Source: an uncultured Bacteroidales bacterium (lineage in GTDB: Bacteria; Bacteroidota; Bacteroidia; Bacteroidales; UBA932). From it: DNA of 64,000 nucleotides. The translations under genes were made by a program, and so were the position numbers. The notes below the pieces were generated by a model. That model was not told where the DNA came from. It made no database searches and worked only from the letters and a program-made list of their open reading frames with translations. The DNA lies in the NCBI GenBank assembly GCA_949289565.1, contig CASEOO010000008.1:1-64000 (forward strand). Direction: 5' to 3'. Of the stretch, positions 8,144 through 18,190 are shown piece after piece (position 1 is the stretch's first letter; each line of letters opens with the position of its first letter).

Positions 8144-9337
8144 ATGAAAAGCAAGACTATCAAAAAAATCATACTGACGGCAGCGGCTGCGGCGGCTGTC
8201 GTGGCGGCAGTGATTTTCACAGGCAAAAAAGGGAAACAGCAGGAAATCATATATGAAACTGCGGCCGCCAGTACAGGTGATATAGCAAAATACGTGACTG
8301 CGACAGGCACCATAGAGCCAGTGACGGAAGTGCAGGTCGGCACTCAGGTGTCAGGCATCATCGACAAGCTTTACGCAGACTACAACTCTATCGTCAAAGA
8401 AGGGCAGCTGATAGCTGAGATGGACAAGGTCACCCTGGAAAGCGACCTGGCTTCCGCCAAAGCGTCGTATCAAGGCAGCGAAGCCGAATATGACTACCAG
8501 AAGAAGAACTACGAAAGGAATGTGAAGCTGCATGAGAAAGGGCTGGTGAGCGACACTGATTTCGAATTGTCTGAATACAATTACAGGATGGCGGAAAGTG
8601 CATACAACAGCAGCAAGGCGGCTCTGGCAAAGGCTGAAAGAAACCTCGGATACGCCACCATCACTTCGCCTATAGACGGAGTGGTGATAGACAGGGCCGT
8701 GGAAGAGGGGCAGACGGTAGCCGCAGGCTTCGAAACGCCTACCCTTTTCACTATAGCCGCCGACCTGACCAAGATGCAAGTCGTAGCCGATGTAGATGAA
8801 GCTGACATAGGAGGCGTAGCTGACGGGCAGCGTGTCACTTTCACGGTGGACGCATTCCCGGACGATATCTTCGAAGGCAGGGTGGAACAGATAAGGCTTG
8901 GAAGTTCCAGCTCCACATCATCGGTGACCAGCACCACCACTGAAAGCGTCGTCACATACGAAGTCGTGATTTCAGCCGAGAATCCTGACCTCAAGCTAAA
9001 GCCAAGGCTCACCGCCAATATCAATATCTACACCCAGGAGAAATCAGGAGTCCTCTCAGTTCCGGCAAAAGCCCTGAGATTCGCTCCTGTAGGAGAACTG
9101 ATGAAGAAAGGCACGGTAATAAATGACTGCGACAGCAGGTGGAAAGTATGGACCAGGGAAGGAAATGTTTTCACTGCCCATCCGGTGACCATAGGCCTGA
9201 GTGACGGCATCAACACTGAAATCACAGGAGGCCTGGATTCTGGCACAGATGTCATCACCGAAGTCAGGATAATAGACAACAAGATGCCGAAAGCCGGCAT
9301 AGGCGCTTCATTCATGCCCGGGCCGCCCCGCAAATAA
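8144..9337 (+). CDS. macA: Periplasmic adaptor subunit, MacA/HlyD family
   Basis: A membrane fusion protein linking the inner-membrane transporter to the outer-membrane channel. An N-terminal membrane anchor (residues 7-25, Ala/Val/Ile-rich) is followed by the lipoyl/barrel-sandwich half around VTEVQVGTQVSGIIDKL, a coiled-coil hairpin (about 95-165), the second lipoyl half (ATITSPIDGVVIDRAVEEGQ), a beta-barrel and the C-terminal proximal domain. The length is 397 residues. It lies in the tolC-macA-macB order with 16 and 9 nt gaps, so it is co-transcribed. The assignment to the MacA branch rests on the ABC partners. Confidence 0.9.
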   Translation: MKSKTIKKIILTAAAAAAVVAAVIFTGKKGKQQEIIYETAAASTGDIAKYVTATGTIEPVTEVQVGTQVSGIIDKLYADYNSIVKEGQLIAEMDKVTLESDLASAKASYQGSEAEYDYQKKNYERNVKLHEKGLVSDTDFELSEYNYRMAESAYNSSKAALAKAERNLGYATITSPIDGVVIDRAVEEGQTVAAGFETPTLFTIAADLTKMQVVADVDEADIGGVADGQRVTFTVDAFPDDIFEGRVEQIRLGSSSSTSSVTSTTTESVVTYEVVISAENPDLKLKPRLTANINIYTQEKSGVLSVPAKALRFAPVGELMKKGTVINDCDSRWKVWTREGNVFTAHPVTIGLSDGINTEITGGLDSGTDVITEVRIIDNKMPKAGIGASFMPGPPRK

Positions 9338-9346
9338 CCGTCAGCC

Positions 9347-10093
9347 ATGGGTAAATATGTCATAGAACTGAAAGACATCCGCCGGGACTTCATAGTGGGC
9401 GACGAAACCGTCCATGCCCTGCGCGGAGTATCATTCTCGATATCGGAAGGCGAGTTCGTCACTATCATGGGCACATCCGGATCAGGAAAGTCCACCCTGC
9501 TGAACATATTGGGCTGTCTGGACACACCTTCTTCTGGAGAATACCTGCTGGACGGAATACCTGTCAAAAGCATGAGCAAGTCCCAGCGCGCCATACTCAG
9601 GAACAGGAAAATCGGCTTTGTATTCCAGAACTACAATCTGCTGGCCAAGACCACGGCGGCTGAAAATGTAGAACTGCCGCTGATGTACAACCCTGACGTG
9701 GGAGCGGCCGAAAGGCGCAGACGTGCAGAAGAGGCGCTGATAGCTGTCGGGCTGGAGGACAGGATGGAGCACAAGTCGAACCAGATGTCCGGCGGACAGA
9801 TGCAGAGGGTGGCCATAGCGCGCGCCCTGGTGAACAATCCGGCTGTGATCCTGGCTGACGAGGCCACAGGAAACCTCGACACCAGGACTTCATACGAAAT
9901 TCTTATGCTGTTCCAGAAACTGCACCGGGAGGGAAGAACCATCATTTTCGTGACTCACAATCCAGACATTTCGAACTACAGCAGCCGGAACATCAGGCTC
10001 AGAGACGGACATATTATAGAAGATGCCGTAAACGGCAATATCCGCTCAGCGGAGGAAACTTACCTTTCCCTGCCTAAAGATGAGGACGATTAA
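9347..10093 (+). CDS. ABC transporter ATP-binding protein, MacB/LolD type
   Basis: The 248-residue ATPase of the efflux pump. Walker A GTSGSGKST at 42-50, Q-loop FVFQNYNLL near 91, ABC signature MSGGQMQR at 147-154, Walker B VILADEATGNLD from 167 and the H-loop histidine in FVTHNPD. In E. coli MacB this domain is fused to the permease; here it is a separate gene 15 nt before it. It would energise export, or mechanotransmission, of macrolides, peptides or lipid-like substrates; the substrate cannot be read from the sequence. Confidence 0.95.
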   Translation: MGKYVIELKDIRRDFIVGDETVHALRGVSFSISEGEFVTIMGTSGSGKSTLLNILGCLDTPSSGEYLLDGIPVKSMSKSQRAILRNRKIGFVFQNYNLLAKTTAAENVELPLMYNPDVGAAERRRRAEEALIAVGLEDRMEHKSNQMSGGQMQRVAIARALVNNPAVILADEATGNLDTRTSYEILMLFQKLHREGRTIIFVTHNPDISNYSSRNIRLRDGHIIEDAVNGNIRSAEETYLSLPKDEDD

Positions 10094-10108
10094 GCAGATT
10101 TCACAGCA

Positions 10109-11329
10109 ATGAACTGGACAAATTTATTCAAAATATCACTGAAAGCCCTGGCAAACAACAAGATGAGAGCATTTCTGACTATGCTTGGCATCATCATAGG
10201 AGTCGGGGCTGTCATCACCATGATCGCGCTCGGCCAGGGAACAAAGCAGAGCATACAGAAAGAGATTTCCGACATGGGCTCCAACATCATCATGATACAT
10301 CCTGGAGGCGACCGCCGTGGAGGCGTGAGAAGAGACCCGTCAGAAATGCAGACCTTGAAAGTACGCAACTATGAAGCGCTGAAAGATGAATGCATGTTTC
10401 TGGCAGGCATCAGCCCGTATGCGACTGCTTCTGGACAGCTGGTATGCGGAAACAACAACTATCCGTCTTCAGTCACAGGAACAGACATAGACTATATTTC
10501 CATACGGCAACTGAATGTCGAAGACGGGTCTATGTTTACTGAAGCTGACATCCGCGCCTCCGCCAAGGTATGTGTAATAGGAAAAACCATAGTGGAAAAT
10601 CTTTTCCCTGACGGCGGAGACCCTATCGGCAAGGTTATCAGATTCAACCAGGTGCCTTTGAAAGTGATAGGCGTGCTCGAGTCGAAAGGATACAACTCCA
10701 TGGGCATGGACCAGGATGACATAGTATTGGCGCCATACACGACAGTGATGAAACGAATGCTCGCCGTGACACATTTCAACGGCATCTTTGCCTCTGCCAT
10801 TACTGAAGACATGACAAGCTATGCCACAGAAGAAATCCGCACTATACTCAGAAGAGAACACCGGCTGAAAGACGGGGAAGAAGACGATTTCATGATCAGA
10901 AGCCAGCAGGAACTCAGCGACATGATGGACATGACTACGAATCTTCTGACTACCCTGCTGGCCTGCATAGCGGGAATATCGCTTCTGGTAGGAGGAATAG
11001 GCATCATGAACATCATGTATGTCTCTGTCACTGAGAGGACTAAAGAAATCGGTCTCCGCATGTCTGTGGGCGCCAGAGGAATTGACATTATGTCCCAGTT
11101 CCTTATAGAAGCAGTGCTGATAAGCGTCACAGGCGGGATTATAGGCATCATTCTGGGATGCTCGGCCTGCATGGCGGTGAAGTTTCTGGCGCACTGGCCG
11201 GTTTCGATAATGATATCAAGTGTGGTGCTGTCATTTTCAGTTTGCACGGTGATAGGCATCTTTTTCGGATGGTATCCTGCCAGAAAAGCCGCAAACCTGG
11301 ACCCGATAGACGCGCTCAGATACGAATAG
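10109..11329 (+). CDS. ABC transporter permease, MacB/FtsX family
   Basis: A 406-residue inner-membrane permease. The N-terminal part KALANNKMRAFLTMLGIIIGVGAVITM is the typical start of MacB permeases with the first membrane helix. A large periplasmic MacB_PCD domain follows (about 45-270), then three C-terminal helices with the FtsX core (LVGGIGIMNIMYVSVTERTKEIGLR) and the family-typical ending NLDPIDALRYE. It completes a four-gene tolC-macA-ATPase-permease operon and is followed by a strong bidirectional terminator. Confidence 0.94.
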   Translation: MNWTNLFKISLKALANNKMRAFLTMLGIIIGVGAVITMIALGQGTKQSIQKEISDMGSNIIMIHPGGDRRGGVRRDPSEMQTLKVRNYEALKDECMFLAGISPYATASGQLVCGNNNYPSSVTGTDIDYISIRQLNVEDGSMFTEADIRASAKVCVIGKTIVENLFPDGGDPIGKVIRFNQVPLKVIGVLESKGYNSMGMDQDDIVLAPYTTVMKRMLAVTHFNGIFASAITEDMTSYATEEIRTILRREHRLKDGEEDDFMIRSQQELSDMMDMTTNLLTTLLACIAGISLLVGGIGIMNIMYVSVTERTKEIGLRMSVGARGIDIMSQFLIEAVLISVTGGIIGIILGCSACMAVKFLAHWPVSIMISSVVLSFSVCTVIGIFFGWYPARKAANLDPIDALRYE

Positions 11330-11346
11330 CAGGGACAGGAGCTTTG

Positions 11347-11391
11347 AAAAAGAGGTGCCTGGCGACCTAACGGATGCCAAGCACCTCTTTT
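11347..11391. terminator. Bidirectional terminator between convergent genes
   Basis: AAAAGAGGTGC (11347-11358 region) pairs with GCACCTCTTTT (11381-11391), and GGC/GCC pairs extend the stem. It can end both the macB operon and the convergent hydrolase gene, whose stop codon lies in the loop. Confidence 0.8.
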
Positions 11392-11996
11392 ATTTTGGGA
11401 ATAAGCATCGAAACGATAAATTCTTCTTCCATGAAGTGCGTCCCGGGATATATCGCATAGCCGTTGCCGAAATATTTCCTGTACGTCCGTATGCTCACTA
11501 TTCCGGACCTTCGGTAATGGTCCCGGGTTCCGAAAAAGGCGAAATAATAATCATTGCCGCCGGCGGCAGGGCTGTTCATCAGTGCGTCTTTCCTGAGAGG
11601 AAGATATTTACGCATGGTGCTGAAGGTAAAATGCAGTTTCTGCCTGTCACCCTCCCTTGGCTTGTATATCATGTCCAGAAGCCAAGTGACGCCCGGAATC
11701 AGAGTCAAAAAGGCCAGATATCCGAAATACAAGGGGGCATTGAGCGAAGGCGACACCAATATATGCGGCAGTCCTTCTATCTTGACGGCATTCAAAGACC
11801 CGAGAGACTCCCCTACTATAAGCGAGGGCTTCACTTCATCCACCCACGCAGAAATCTGCCGGCCCGCCGCTTCCGGGTCAAAATCATACGTGCGCACGAC
11901 GACTCCGCCGATATGTTCATTCAATATGGACGGAATCCGGCTGTCTCCGCCTCCGCCCATTCCATGTATATACAATATCACCTTTTCCACTTTCAT
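11367..11996 (-). CDS. Alpha/beta hydrolase
   Basis: A 209-residue serine hydrolase. The oxyanion region YIHGMGGGG is at 9-17, the nucleophile elbow GESLGS places the serine at 64, and the likely acid and base are Asp159 (GTRDHYRRS) and His187 (GTHFMEEEF). No signal peptide is seen, so it is probably cytoplasmic. It resembles small YqiA/esterase-like hydrolases; the substrate is unknown. It is single and convergent with the macAB operon. Its last codons form part of the terminator stem. Confidence 0.8.
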   Translation of the reverse strand: MKVEKVILYIHGMGGGGDSRIPSILNEHIGGVVVRTYDFDPEAAGRQISAWVDEVKPSLIVGESLGSLNAVKIEGLPHILVSPSLNAPLYFGYLAFLTLIPGVTWLLDMIYKPREGDRQKLHFTFSTMRKYLPLRKDALMNSPAAGGNDYYFAFFGTRDHYRRSGIVSIRTYRKYFGNGYAIYPGTHFMEEEFIVSMLIPKIKEVLGIR

Positions 11997-12073
11997 GACA
12001 GGAAAATTTGTCTTGCCGCCTTTTCAAGATTGCGATAGCGGATGTAAAGATATGCTTTTTCGGGAAAAATTCA

Positions 12074-12081
12074 TATCTTTG
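12074..12081 (+). promoter_or_regulatory. Promoter -7 element before the C1 peptidase
   Basis: TATCTTTG matches TAnnTTTG 58 nt upstream of the peptidase ATG. The -33 region is only a T-run (GCTTTTTCGG), so the match is partial. Confidence 0.4.
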
Positions 12082-12139
12082 TATGATTTGCATTTTGCAT
12101 ATTTGAAAAATTTTTGATTGTTAACAATTTTGCATTGGC

Positions 12140-13330
12140 ATGATGAAAAAATTTGCTTTAAGTATGGCTTTAGCCATGGCCTTGGTGCCTGTCTTCGCAC
12201 AGGACAGTGACAGTTCAGAGAAAAAGAAAAGTGACTATGAGTTCACTGTCATCAAAGAAAATCCTGTCACCTCGATCAAGGATCAGTACAGATCAGGCAC
12301 TTGCTGGTGCTTTTCAGCACTGTCTTTCCTCGAGTCCGAAATATTGAAAGAAAAAGGCGATACCGTGGACCTGTCAGAAATGTTCGTAGTATCCAAGTCT
12401 TACCATGACAGAGGAATCAAATATGTACGCCTGGACGGACATCTGAACTTCGCCGCAGGCAGCTCGTTCGGCGACGTGCTTCATGTAATCAAAGACTACG
12501 GAATTGTTCCCCAGGATGTTATGCCAGGGCTGAACTACGGGACTGAAAAACCTGAGCATTTCGAGATGGATGAAGGTCTGAAAGGCTATGTAGATGCCAT
12601 CGTTAAAAATCCTAACAGAGTGCTCACAACAGCATGGGTTGACGGACTGGACGGCATCCTCGAAGCATATCTGGGCGAGATCCCTGAATCATTCGAGGTG
12701 GACGGAACGGAATACACGCCTGAGACATACAGAGATTTCCTGGGAATCAACCCTGACGACTATGTTTCGCTTACTTCATTCACTCACCATCCTTTCTATG
12801 AGCCGTTCATCATCGAAGTATGCGACAACTGGAGATGGGACGAATCATACAACCTGCCTCTCGATGAATTTATGAAAGTTATGTACAACGCCATAGAAAA
12901 TGGCTACACCATAGCGTGGGGCTCTGATGTCAGCGAGGCTGGTTTCACAAGAAACGGGATCGGCACAGTGCCTGATGTAGACAAAAAGCCGTCTGCCGGT
13001 TCAGACCAGGAGAAATGGGTAGGAAAATCTGAAGAGAAGGCTGAAGCCCAGCCAGAAAAAACAGAGGAGAAAGTCATCACCCAGGAAATGAGACAGGATG
13101 GATATGACAGAAAAACCACTACAGACGACCACGGGATGCATATTTACGGCTTGGCGCAGGACCAGAACGGCACCAACTTCTTCATGGTGAAAAATTCATG
13201 GGGCGACACAGGCAAATACCATGGAGTATGGTATGTTTCAGATGCTTTCGTCAGATACAAAACCCTGAACATCGTGGTCAACAAAAACGCCATTCCTAAA
13301 GATATCAGGAAAAAACTCGGAATCAAATAG
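12140..13330 (+). CDS. Secreted C1-family cysteine peptidase (aminopeptidase C/bleomycin hydrolase-like)
   Basis: A papain-fold peptidase of 396 residues with a signal peptide (first 20 residues, ending VFAQ), so it acts in the periplasm or outside. Catalytic elements are Gln49 and Cys55 in DQYRSGTCWCFS, His331 in TDDHGMH and Asn352 in VKNSWGD, the usual C1 order. The layout resembles bleomycin hydrolase/PepC, but a charged Lys/Glu-rich insertion (about 285-312) precedes the histidine. Cytoplasmic PepC lacks a signal, so this is an exported variant, as is frequent in Bacteroidales. pssA starts 6 nt later and may be co-transcribed. Confidence 0.88.
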   Translation: MMKKFALSMALAMALVPVFAQDSDSSEKKKSDYEFTVIKENPVTSIKDQYRSGTCWCFSALSFLESEILKEKGDTVDLSEMFVVSKSYHDRGIKYVRLDGHLNFAAGSSFGDVLHVIKDYGIVPQDVMPGLNYGTEKPEHFEMDEGLKGYVDAIVKNPNRVLTTAWVDGLDGILEAYLGEIPESFEVDGTEYTPETYRDFLGINPDDYVSLTSFTHHPFYEPFIIEVCDNWRWDESYNLPLDEFMKVMYNAIENGYTIAWGSDVSEAGFTRNGIGTVPDVDKKPSAGSDQEKWVGKSEEKAEAQPEKTEEKVITQEMRQDGYDRKTTTDDHGMHIYGLAQDQNGTNFFMVKNSWGDTGKYHGVWYVSDAFVRYKTLNIVVNKNAIPKDIRKKLGIK

Positions 13331-13336
13331 TCCGTG

Positions 13337-14059
13337 ATGAAAATCTTAAGACATTTGCCTAACACAATCACATCTATGAACCTCCTCTGCGGGGCCATAG
13401 GTGTGATTTACACTTTTGAAGGCAGGCCTGACATAGCTTTCATGCTAATGCTCGCGGCCGCGCTTTGCGATTTCTGCGACGGGCTTTGCGCCAGGATGCT
13501 GAATGCATTTTCCCCTATCGGAAAGGAACTGGACTCGCTGGCAGACCTGGTGAGCTTCGGCATTCTGCCTGCCATGATGATGCACGGACTGGTGAGAGAA
13601 TCATGCGGATGCCATGTGCTGTCTTTTGTCCCGCTTCTGCTGGCAGTATTCTCTGCTTTGAGACTGGCAAAATTCAACATTGACGAGAGCCAGACAGAGA
13701 ATTTCATGGGGCTTGCCACTCCTGCATGCGCCATGATCACAGGCTCTTTCACCTACTATATCTCTGTCTACCCCCAAAGCCTGATGGCCGGCTGGCCGTC
13801 AAATCCTTTCTTCATCATTTTTTCAACAGCGATACTATGTGCACTGATGGTGAGCAGGATACCGATGTTTTCAATGAAGTTCAAAAAAGGAGTGAAGGCC
13901 GGGTCGCCGCAGTACAAGATGCGCATAGCCTTCATAGGAGTCTTCTGCGTCTGCTCTGTACTGGTAGCGTTGCTGGGACTTAACTGGTCGCTGGTCATCC
14001 TCCTGACATTCATTATCTATGTTATAATGAACCTCATAAACCTTCTAAGCACCAAATAA
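13337..14059 (+). CDS. pssA: CDP-diacylglycerol-serine O-phosphatidyltransferase
   Basis: Makes phosphatidylserine, the precursor of phosphatidylethanolamine, at the inner membrane. The CDP-alcohol phosphotransferase signature is complete: Asp48-Gly49, Ala52-Arg53, Gly62, Asp66 and Asp70. About six to seven hydrophobic helices surround it. A GTG three bases upstream is in frame, but the ATG at 13337 is preferred. The length of 240 residues is normal for the membrane-type PssA of Bacteroidetes. A terminator follows the gene. Confidence 0.93.
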   Translation: MKILRHLPNTITSMNLLCGAIGVIYTFEGRPDIAFMLMLAAALCDFCDGLCARMLNAFSPIGKELDSLADLVSFGILPAMMMHGLVRESCGCHVLSFVPLLLAVFSALRLAKFNIDESQTENFMGLATPACAMITGSFTYYISVYPQSLMAGWPSNPFFIIFSTAILCALMVSRIPMFSMKFKKGVKAGSPQYKMRIAFIGVFCVCSVLVALLGLNWSLVILLTFIIYVIMNLINLLSTK

Positions 14060-14088
14060 AAGTGCTTTTTCCCAGACCACCAAAAAAG

Positions 14089-14135
14089 ACGTTTGCGGAA
14101 GCCTCAGATATTTTGAGCTTCCGCAAACGTTTTCT
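14089..14135 (+). terminator. Rho-independent terminator after pssA
   Basis: ACGTTTGCGGAAGC (14089-14102) pairs perfectly with GCTTCCGCAAACGT (14117-14130), followed by TTTCTTT. Confidence 0.85.
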
Positions 14136-14180
14136 TTATGTCTGTAGATAGTGGATACTGCCCCTGAAGGAGTCCGGGCA

Positions 14181-14723
14181 TCAATAATTCTCTGAATGAA
14201 TCTTGAAATAGCTCTTCGGATGCTTGCAGACAGGGCACATCTCAGGCGCTTTCTTTCCGATGACGATATGTCCGCAATTCGAGCATTCCCATACCATGTC
14301 CTGGTCCTTTGAAAAAACGAGGCCGTCCTTGACATTCGCAAGAAGCTTGCGGTAGCGCTCTTCGTGCATTTTTTCGATGGCGCCTACTTTTTCAAAAAGG
14401 ACTGCTATCTCAGGAAAGCCTTCTTCACGGGCCTCCTTGGCAAAGCCTGCATACATGTCAGTCCACTCGTAGTTTTCGCCCTCAGCCGCATCGAGAAGAT
14501 TCACATCAGTTGAAGGGACTTCTCCGCCATGCAGAAGCTTGAACCAAATCTTTGCATGCTCTTTCTCGTTGTTTGCAGTCTCTTCAAATATAGAAGCTAT
14601 CTGCACATAGCCGTCCTTCTTCGCTTTTGAAGCATAGTAGGTGTACTTGTTCCTGGCCTGCGACTCCCCTGCAAACGCAGCCTGAAGATTGGCTTCCGTC
14701 TTGGTTCCTTTCAGATCTTTCAT
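14181..14723 (-). CDS. rbr: Rubrerythrin
   Basis: A peroxide-scavenging non-haem iron protein of anaerobes that reduces H2O2 in the cytoplasm. The N-terminal ferritin-like four-helix domain carries the diiron glutamates ([28 protein letters not shown]; the [11 protein letters not shown] helix). The C-terminal rubredoxin domain has CSNCGH and CPVCKH. The length of 180 residues is typical. It suggests a strictly anaerobic or microaerobic lifestyle. It is monocistronic, transcribed away from the MFS gene region. Confidence 0.97.
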   Translation of the reverse strand: MKDLKGTKTEANLQAAFAGESQARNKYTYYASKAKKDGYVQIASIFEETANNEKEHAKIWFKLLHGGEVPSTDVNLLDAAEGENYEWTDMYAGFAKEAREEGFPEIAVLFEKVGAIEKMHEERYRKLLANVKDGLVFSKDQDMVWECSNCGHIVIGKKAPEMCPVCKHPKSYFKIHSENY

Positions 14724-14801
14724 TGTGTTTCTAATTTAGAATTATTAAAATTTGTTTGCTTTAGACAAAGATAGTCAAATTAATTAGAATTCCAATAGGA
14801 T

Positions 14802-15992
14802 TCAGCGCAGTTTGTTCTGCTCGAAATGCCTTCTGGTCTGAATGAAATACCAGGCGACACCGGCGGCATTGACCGCTAATGCAGCCCAGAAAGCGGCATA
14901 ATATCCGGCATGTTCGGAAATAAGACCTCCGAAAAGGACTCCAAGTCCCACTCCGGCATCCCACGATGTCAGTATCGATGAGTTTGCCGTTCCCCTCTGG
15001 CTGTTTTCAGCCAGATTGATGAACATATTCTGGAATGCTGGATACATGTGCCCGTTTCCAAGTCCGATGACGAAAGCAGACGCAAAATATCCTGCAGGAT
15101 TATGCACAGCCGCAAACAGCAGATATCCCAGCATGGACGCTATGACCCCCGTCGAAGCATTGTAGGTCACCCTGTTTTCCCTGAGAGCCTTGGCCCCGGT
15201 CAGGCGCGAAACTATCAGGCCTACGGCAAAAAGAGAGAAGAATATACCTGTGCCCCCTGTCATTCCGAGTTCCTCCTTTCCATATATGGCTACGTAGGTG
15301 GATATCACACCATAGCTGAAAGCATAAGTAACGATAGCCACAGCCTCACGCCATCCTCTCAACAGGAAAAAGCGGTCCAGCGAGATCACTTTTTTCTCAG
15401 GTTTGAATTCCCGCACAGGAAGTTTTATCGATGCGTCTATCAGCAGCCCTGCCAGGGAAAACGCCGTAGATATCCAGAACAAGGCATGAAAATCGCCTTT
15501 AAATGCCTGAAGCATGTAAATGGCCAGGACAGGGCCGAGTGCTGTCGCAAGATTGTTGCTAAGACCGTAGTAACCTATCCCCTCCGTTCTGCGAGAGGAA
15601 GGCAGGACATCAATAGCCACTGTGCTGGCGGCCACGGTCGTAGAGCCGAACGGCGCTCCATGCAGAGTTCTGAATATAGTGAACATAGTCAGCGTCCCTG
15701 CCGCTATATACCCGAAAAACAGCAGGAAGAAAAAGAAATTGCATATCAGCAAGACAGCCTTTCTGGGATAATTATCCACGACATAGCCGCTGAACGGCCT
15801 TATAATCAGGGCCATCAGAGTATACCCGGCCAGAGCCATTCCTATTGTATCATTAGAAGCGCCAAAAGTTTCGCTTAAGTACAGAGGAAGCAGCGGCACG
15901 ATGAGGGTAAACGAGAAGTTAAGCAGAAAATTTCCTGTCCATATCTTCAGATAATTGCTGTTCCAGAGTTTTTCAGTCGTCCTTTCTGTCAT
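14802..15992 (-). CDS. MFS transporter
   Basis: A 396-residue major facilitator with about 12 hydrophobic helices. The loop 2-3 region (GYVVDNYPRKAVLLI) matches the MFS signature G...D..GRR in weakened form. YfcJ/NorA-like drug efflux or sugar efflux is possible; nothing in the sequence or neighbours identifies the substrate. It stands alone between rubrerythrin and gapA. Confidence 0.88.
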   Translation of the reverse strand: MTERTTEKLWNSNYLKIWTGNFLLNFSFTLIVPLLPLYLSETFGASNDTIGMALAGYTLMALIIRPFSGYVVDNYPRKAVLLICNFFFFLLFFGYIAAGTLTMFTIFRTLHGAPFGSTTVAASTVAIDVLPSSRRTEGIGYYGLSNNLATALGPVLAIYMLQAFKGDFHALFWISTAFSLAGLLIDASIKLPVREFKPEKKVISLDRFFLLRGWREAVAIVTYAFSYGVISTYVAIYGKEELGMTGGTGIFFSLFAVGLIVSRLTGAKALRENRVTYNASTGVIASMLGYLLFAAVHNPAGYFASAFVIGLGNGHMYPAFQNMFINLAENSQRGTANSSILTSWDAGVGLGVLFGGLISEHAGYYAAFWAALAVNAAGVAWYFIQTRRHFEQNKLR

Positions 15993-16049
15993 AATTCAGA
16001 TATAACCGATACTGTTTTTCCGTTCCGGCAAAGCGGTCTGCCGGATAAT

Positions 16050-16086
16050 CGTAAAAAAGCAGGACCGCTGATTCGCGGCCCTGCTG
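16050..16086 (-). terminator. Rho-independent terminator of gapA
   Basis: On the minus strand GCAGGGCCGC, a 6-nt loop and GCGGTCCTGC form a 10-bp stem with one wobble, followed by TTTTTT. It sits 24 nt after the gapA stop. Confidence 0.9.
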
Positions 16087-16109
16087 AATAACTTGGAGTG
16101 CTCTTCAAA

Positions 16110-17120
<1,011 letters not shown>

Positions 17121-17192
17121 TTAAGTAATCGTTTCTTCACCATGCAGTCCAGTCATTTTCCCTGGCTGGACAGCCTCTTTTCAAAATCTTTG

Positions 17193-17200
17193 CAAAATTA
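17193..17200 (-). promoter_or_regulatory. Promoter -7 element of gapA
   Basis: On the minus strand TAATTTTG fits TAnnTTTG 84 nt upstream of the gapA ATG. No clear -33 TTTG is seen. Confidence 0.4.
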
Positions 17201-17238
17201 AGAAAAAATATGAATAATCATAATATCCGCCCATATTT

Positions 17239-17271
17239 TTTGGAAAAATTCAAACTTCATCTTTATATTTG
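17239..17271 (+). promoter_or_regulatory. surE promoter, -33 and -7 elements
   Basis: TTTG at 17239-17242 and TATATTTG at 17264-17271 are 21 nt apart, fitting the Bacteroidetes consensus. The -7 box ends only 6 nt before the surE ATG at 17278, so transcription should begin at or next to the start codon. Confidence 0.65.
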
Positions 17272-17277
17272 CGTATT

Positions 17278-18117
17278 ATGAAAATATTGCTGACAAACGA
17301 TGACGGCTATGCCGCGAAAGGCATAAAAGAGCTTGCAAGAATAATGAAAAATTTCGGTGAGGTGACAGCCGTCGCCCCGAAGAAGCCCCAGTCCGGCATG
17401 TCCATGGCCGTAACCATGGGAGGAAAGGCTTTGGCATACAAAAATTTGGGAATAATTGACGATGTCAAATGGGCCTATCTTGATGCAACACCGGCGAGCT
17501 GTGTCAAACTGGCTCTCAACACAGTATTCTCCAGGACGAAGCCGGATGTCGTCATCTCAGGAGTCAACCACGGGACTAACGCCGCATCTGCTGTCTGCTA
17601 TTCAGGTACGCTTGGAGCAGCCGCGGAAGCCGCTTTGTGCGGCATTCCAGCCATAGGAGTTTCTCTCCACACCTGCGACCCCGATGCAGATTTTTCTTCA
17701 GTGGAAAAATATTTCCCGGATATTTTCAGGAAAATCATGGAAAATCTGCCTGACAGATACGGAATATACTATAATATTAATTTTCCTAAGGACACTTGCC
17801 CACGGATAAAAGGAGTCAGGACCGCTGTCCAGGGGATGGGCAGGTGGACAAAAGAATTTCTGCCGTGGAGAAAAGACGGGATACCGGAACTGGGGATCTC
17901 TACTGAACAGGCTCGCGAAGCGTTGGAAAAAGCAGAAGAAAACGAGGAGCTGTATGTCATCACCGGGAATTTCACAGATGACCCGCAGAACACATCTGAC
18001 GCAGACCACAGGCTCAATGCCGATGGATACATTACTGTAGTCCCGCACAATATCGACTGTACAGATTATAAGGAAGTCGACAGAATAAAAAGTCTGAAAT
18101 TCGACATAGATTATTGA
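17278..18117 (+). CDS. surE: 5'/3'-nucleotidase SurE
   Basis: A metal-dependent nucleoside monophosphate phosphatase of the cytoplasm. The ATG at 17278 gives the invariant N-terminus MKILLTNDDGY with the metal-binding Asp8/Asp9; VISGVNHGTN and YSGTLGAAAEA are further family blocks. A TTG at 17269 would add three residues and falls inside the promoter, so it was rejected. The length of 279 residues is slightly above the usual 250-260. lpxB follows 73 nt later on the same strand. Confidence 0.95.
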   Translation: MKILLTNDDGYAAKGIKELARIMKNFGEVTAVAPKKPQSGMSMAVTMGGKALAYKNLGIIDDVKWAYLDATPASCVKLALNTVFSRTKPDVVISGVNHGTNAASAVCYSGTLGAAAEAALCGIPAIGVSLHTCDPDADFSSVEKYFPDIFRKIMENLPDRYGIYYNINFPKDTCPRIKGVRTAVQGMGRWTKEFLPWRKDGIPELGISTEQAREALEKAEENEELYVITGNFTDDPQNTSDADHRLNADGYITVVPHNIDCTDYKEVDRIKSLKFDIDY

Positions 18118-18190
18118 TTATTACATTATTTAACAATTAAGTTATATTTACTAACATTTTTGTTATATTATTAAAGGAGCCGTTCTGAAG

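Noticed and set aside
17269..17277. TTG start of surE
   Set aside because: It lies inside the -7 promoter box and moves the invariant MKILLTNDDG away from the N-terminus.
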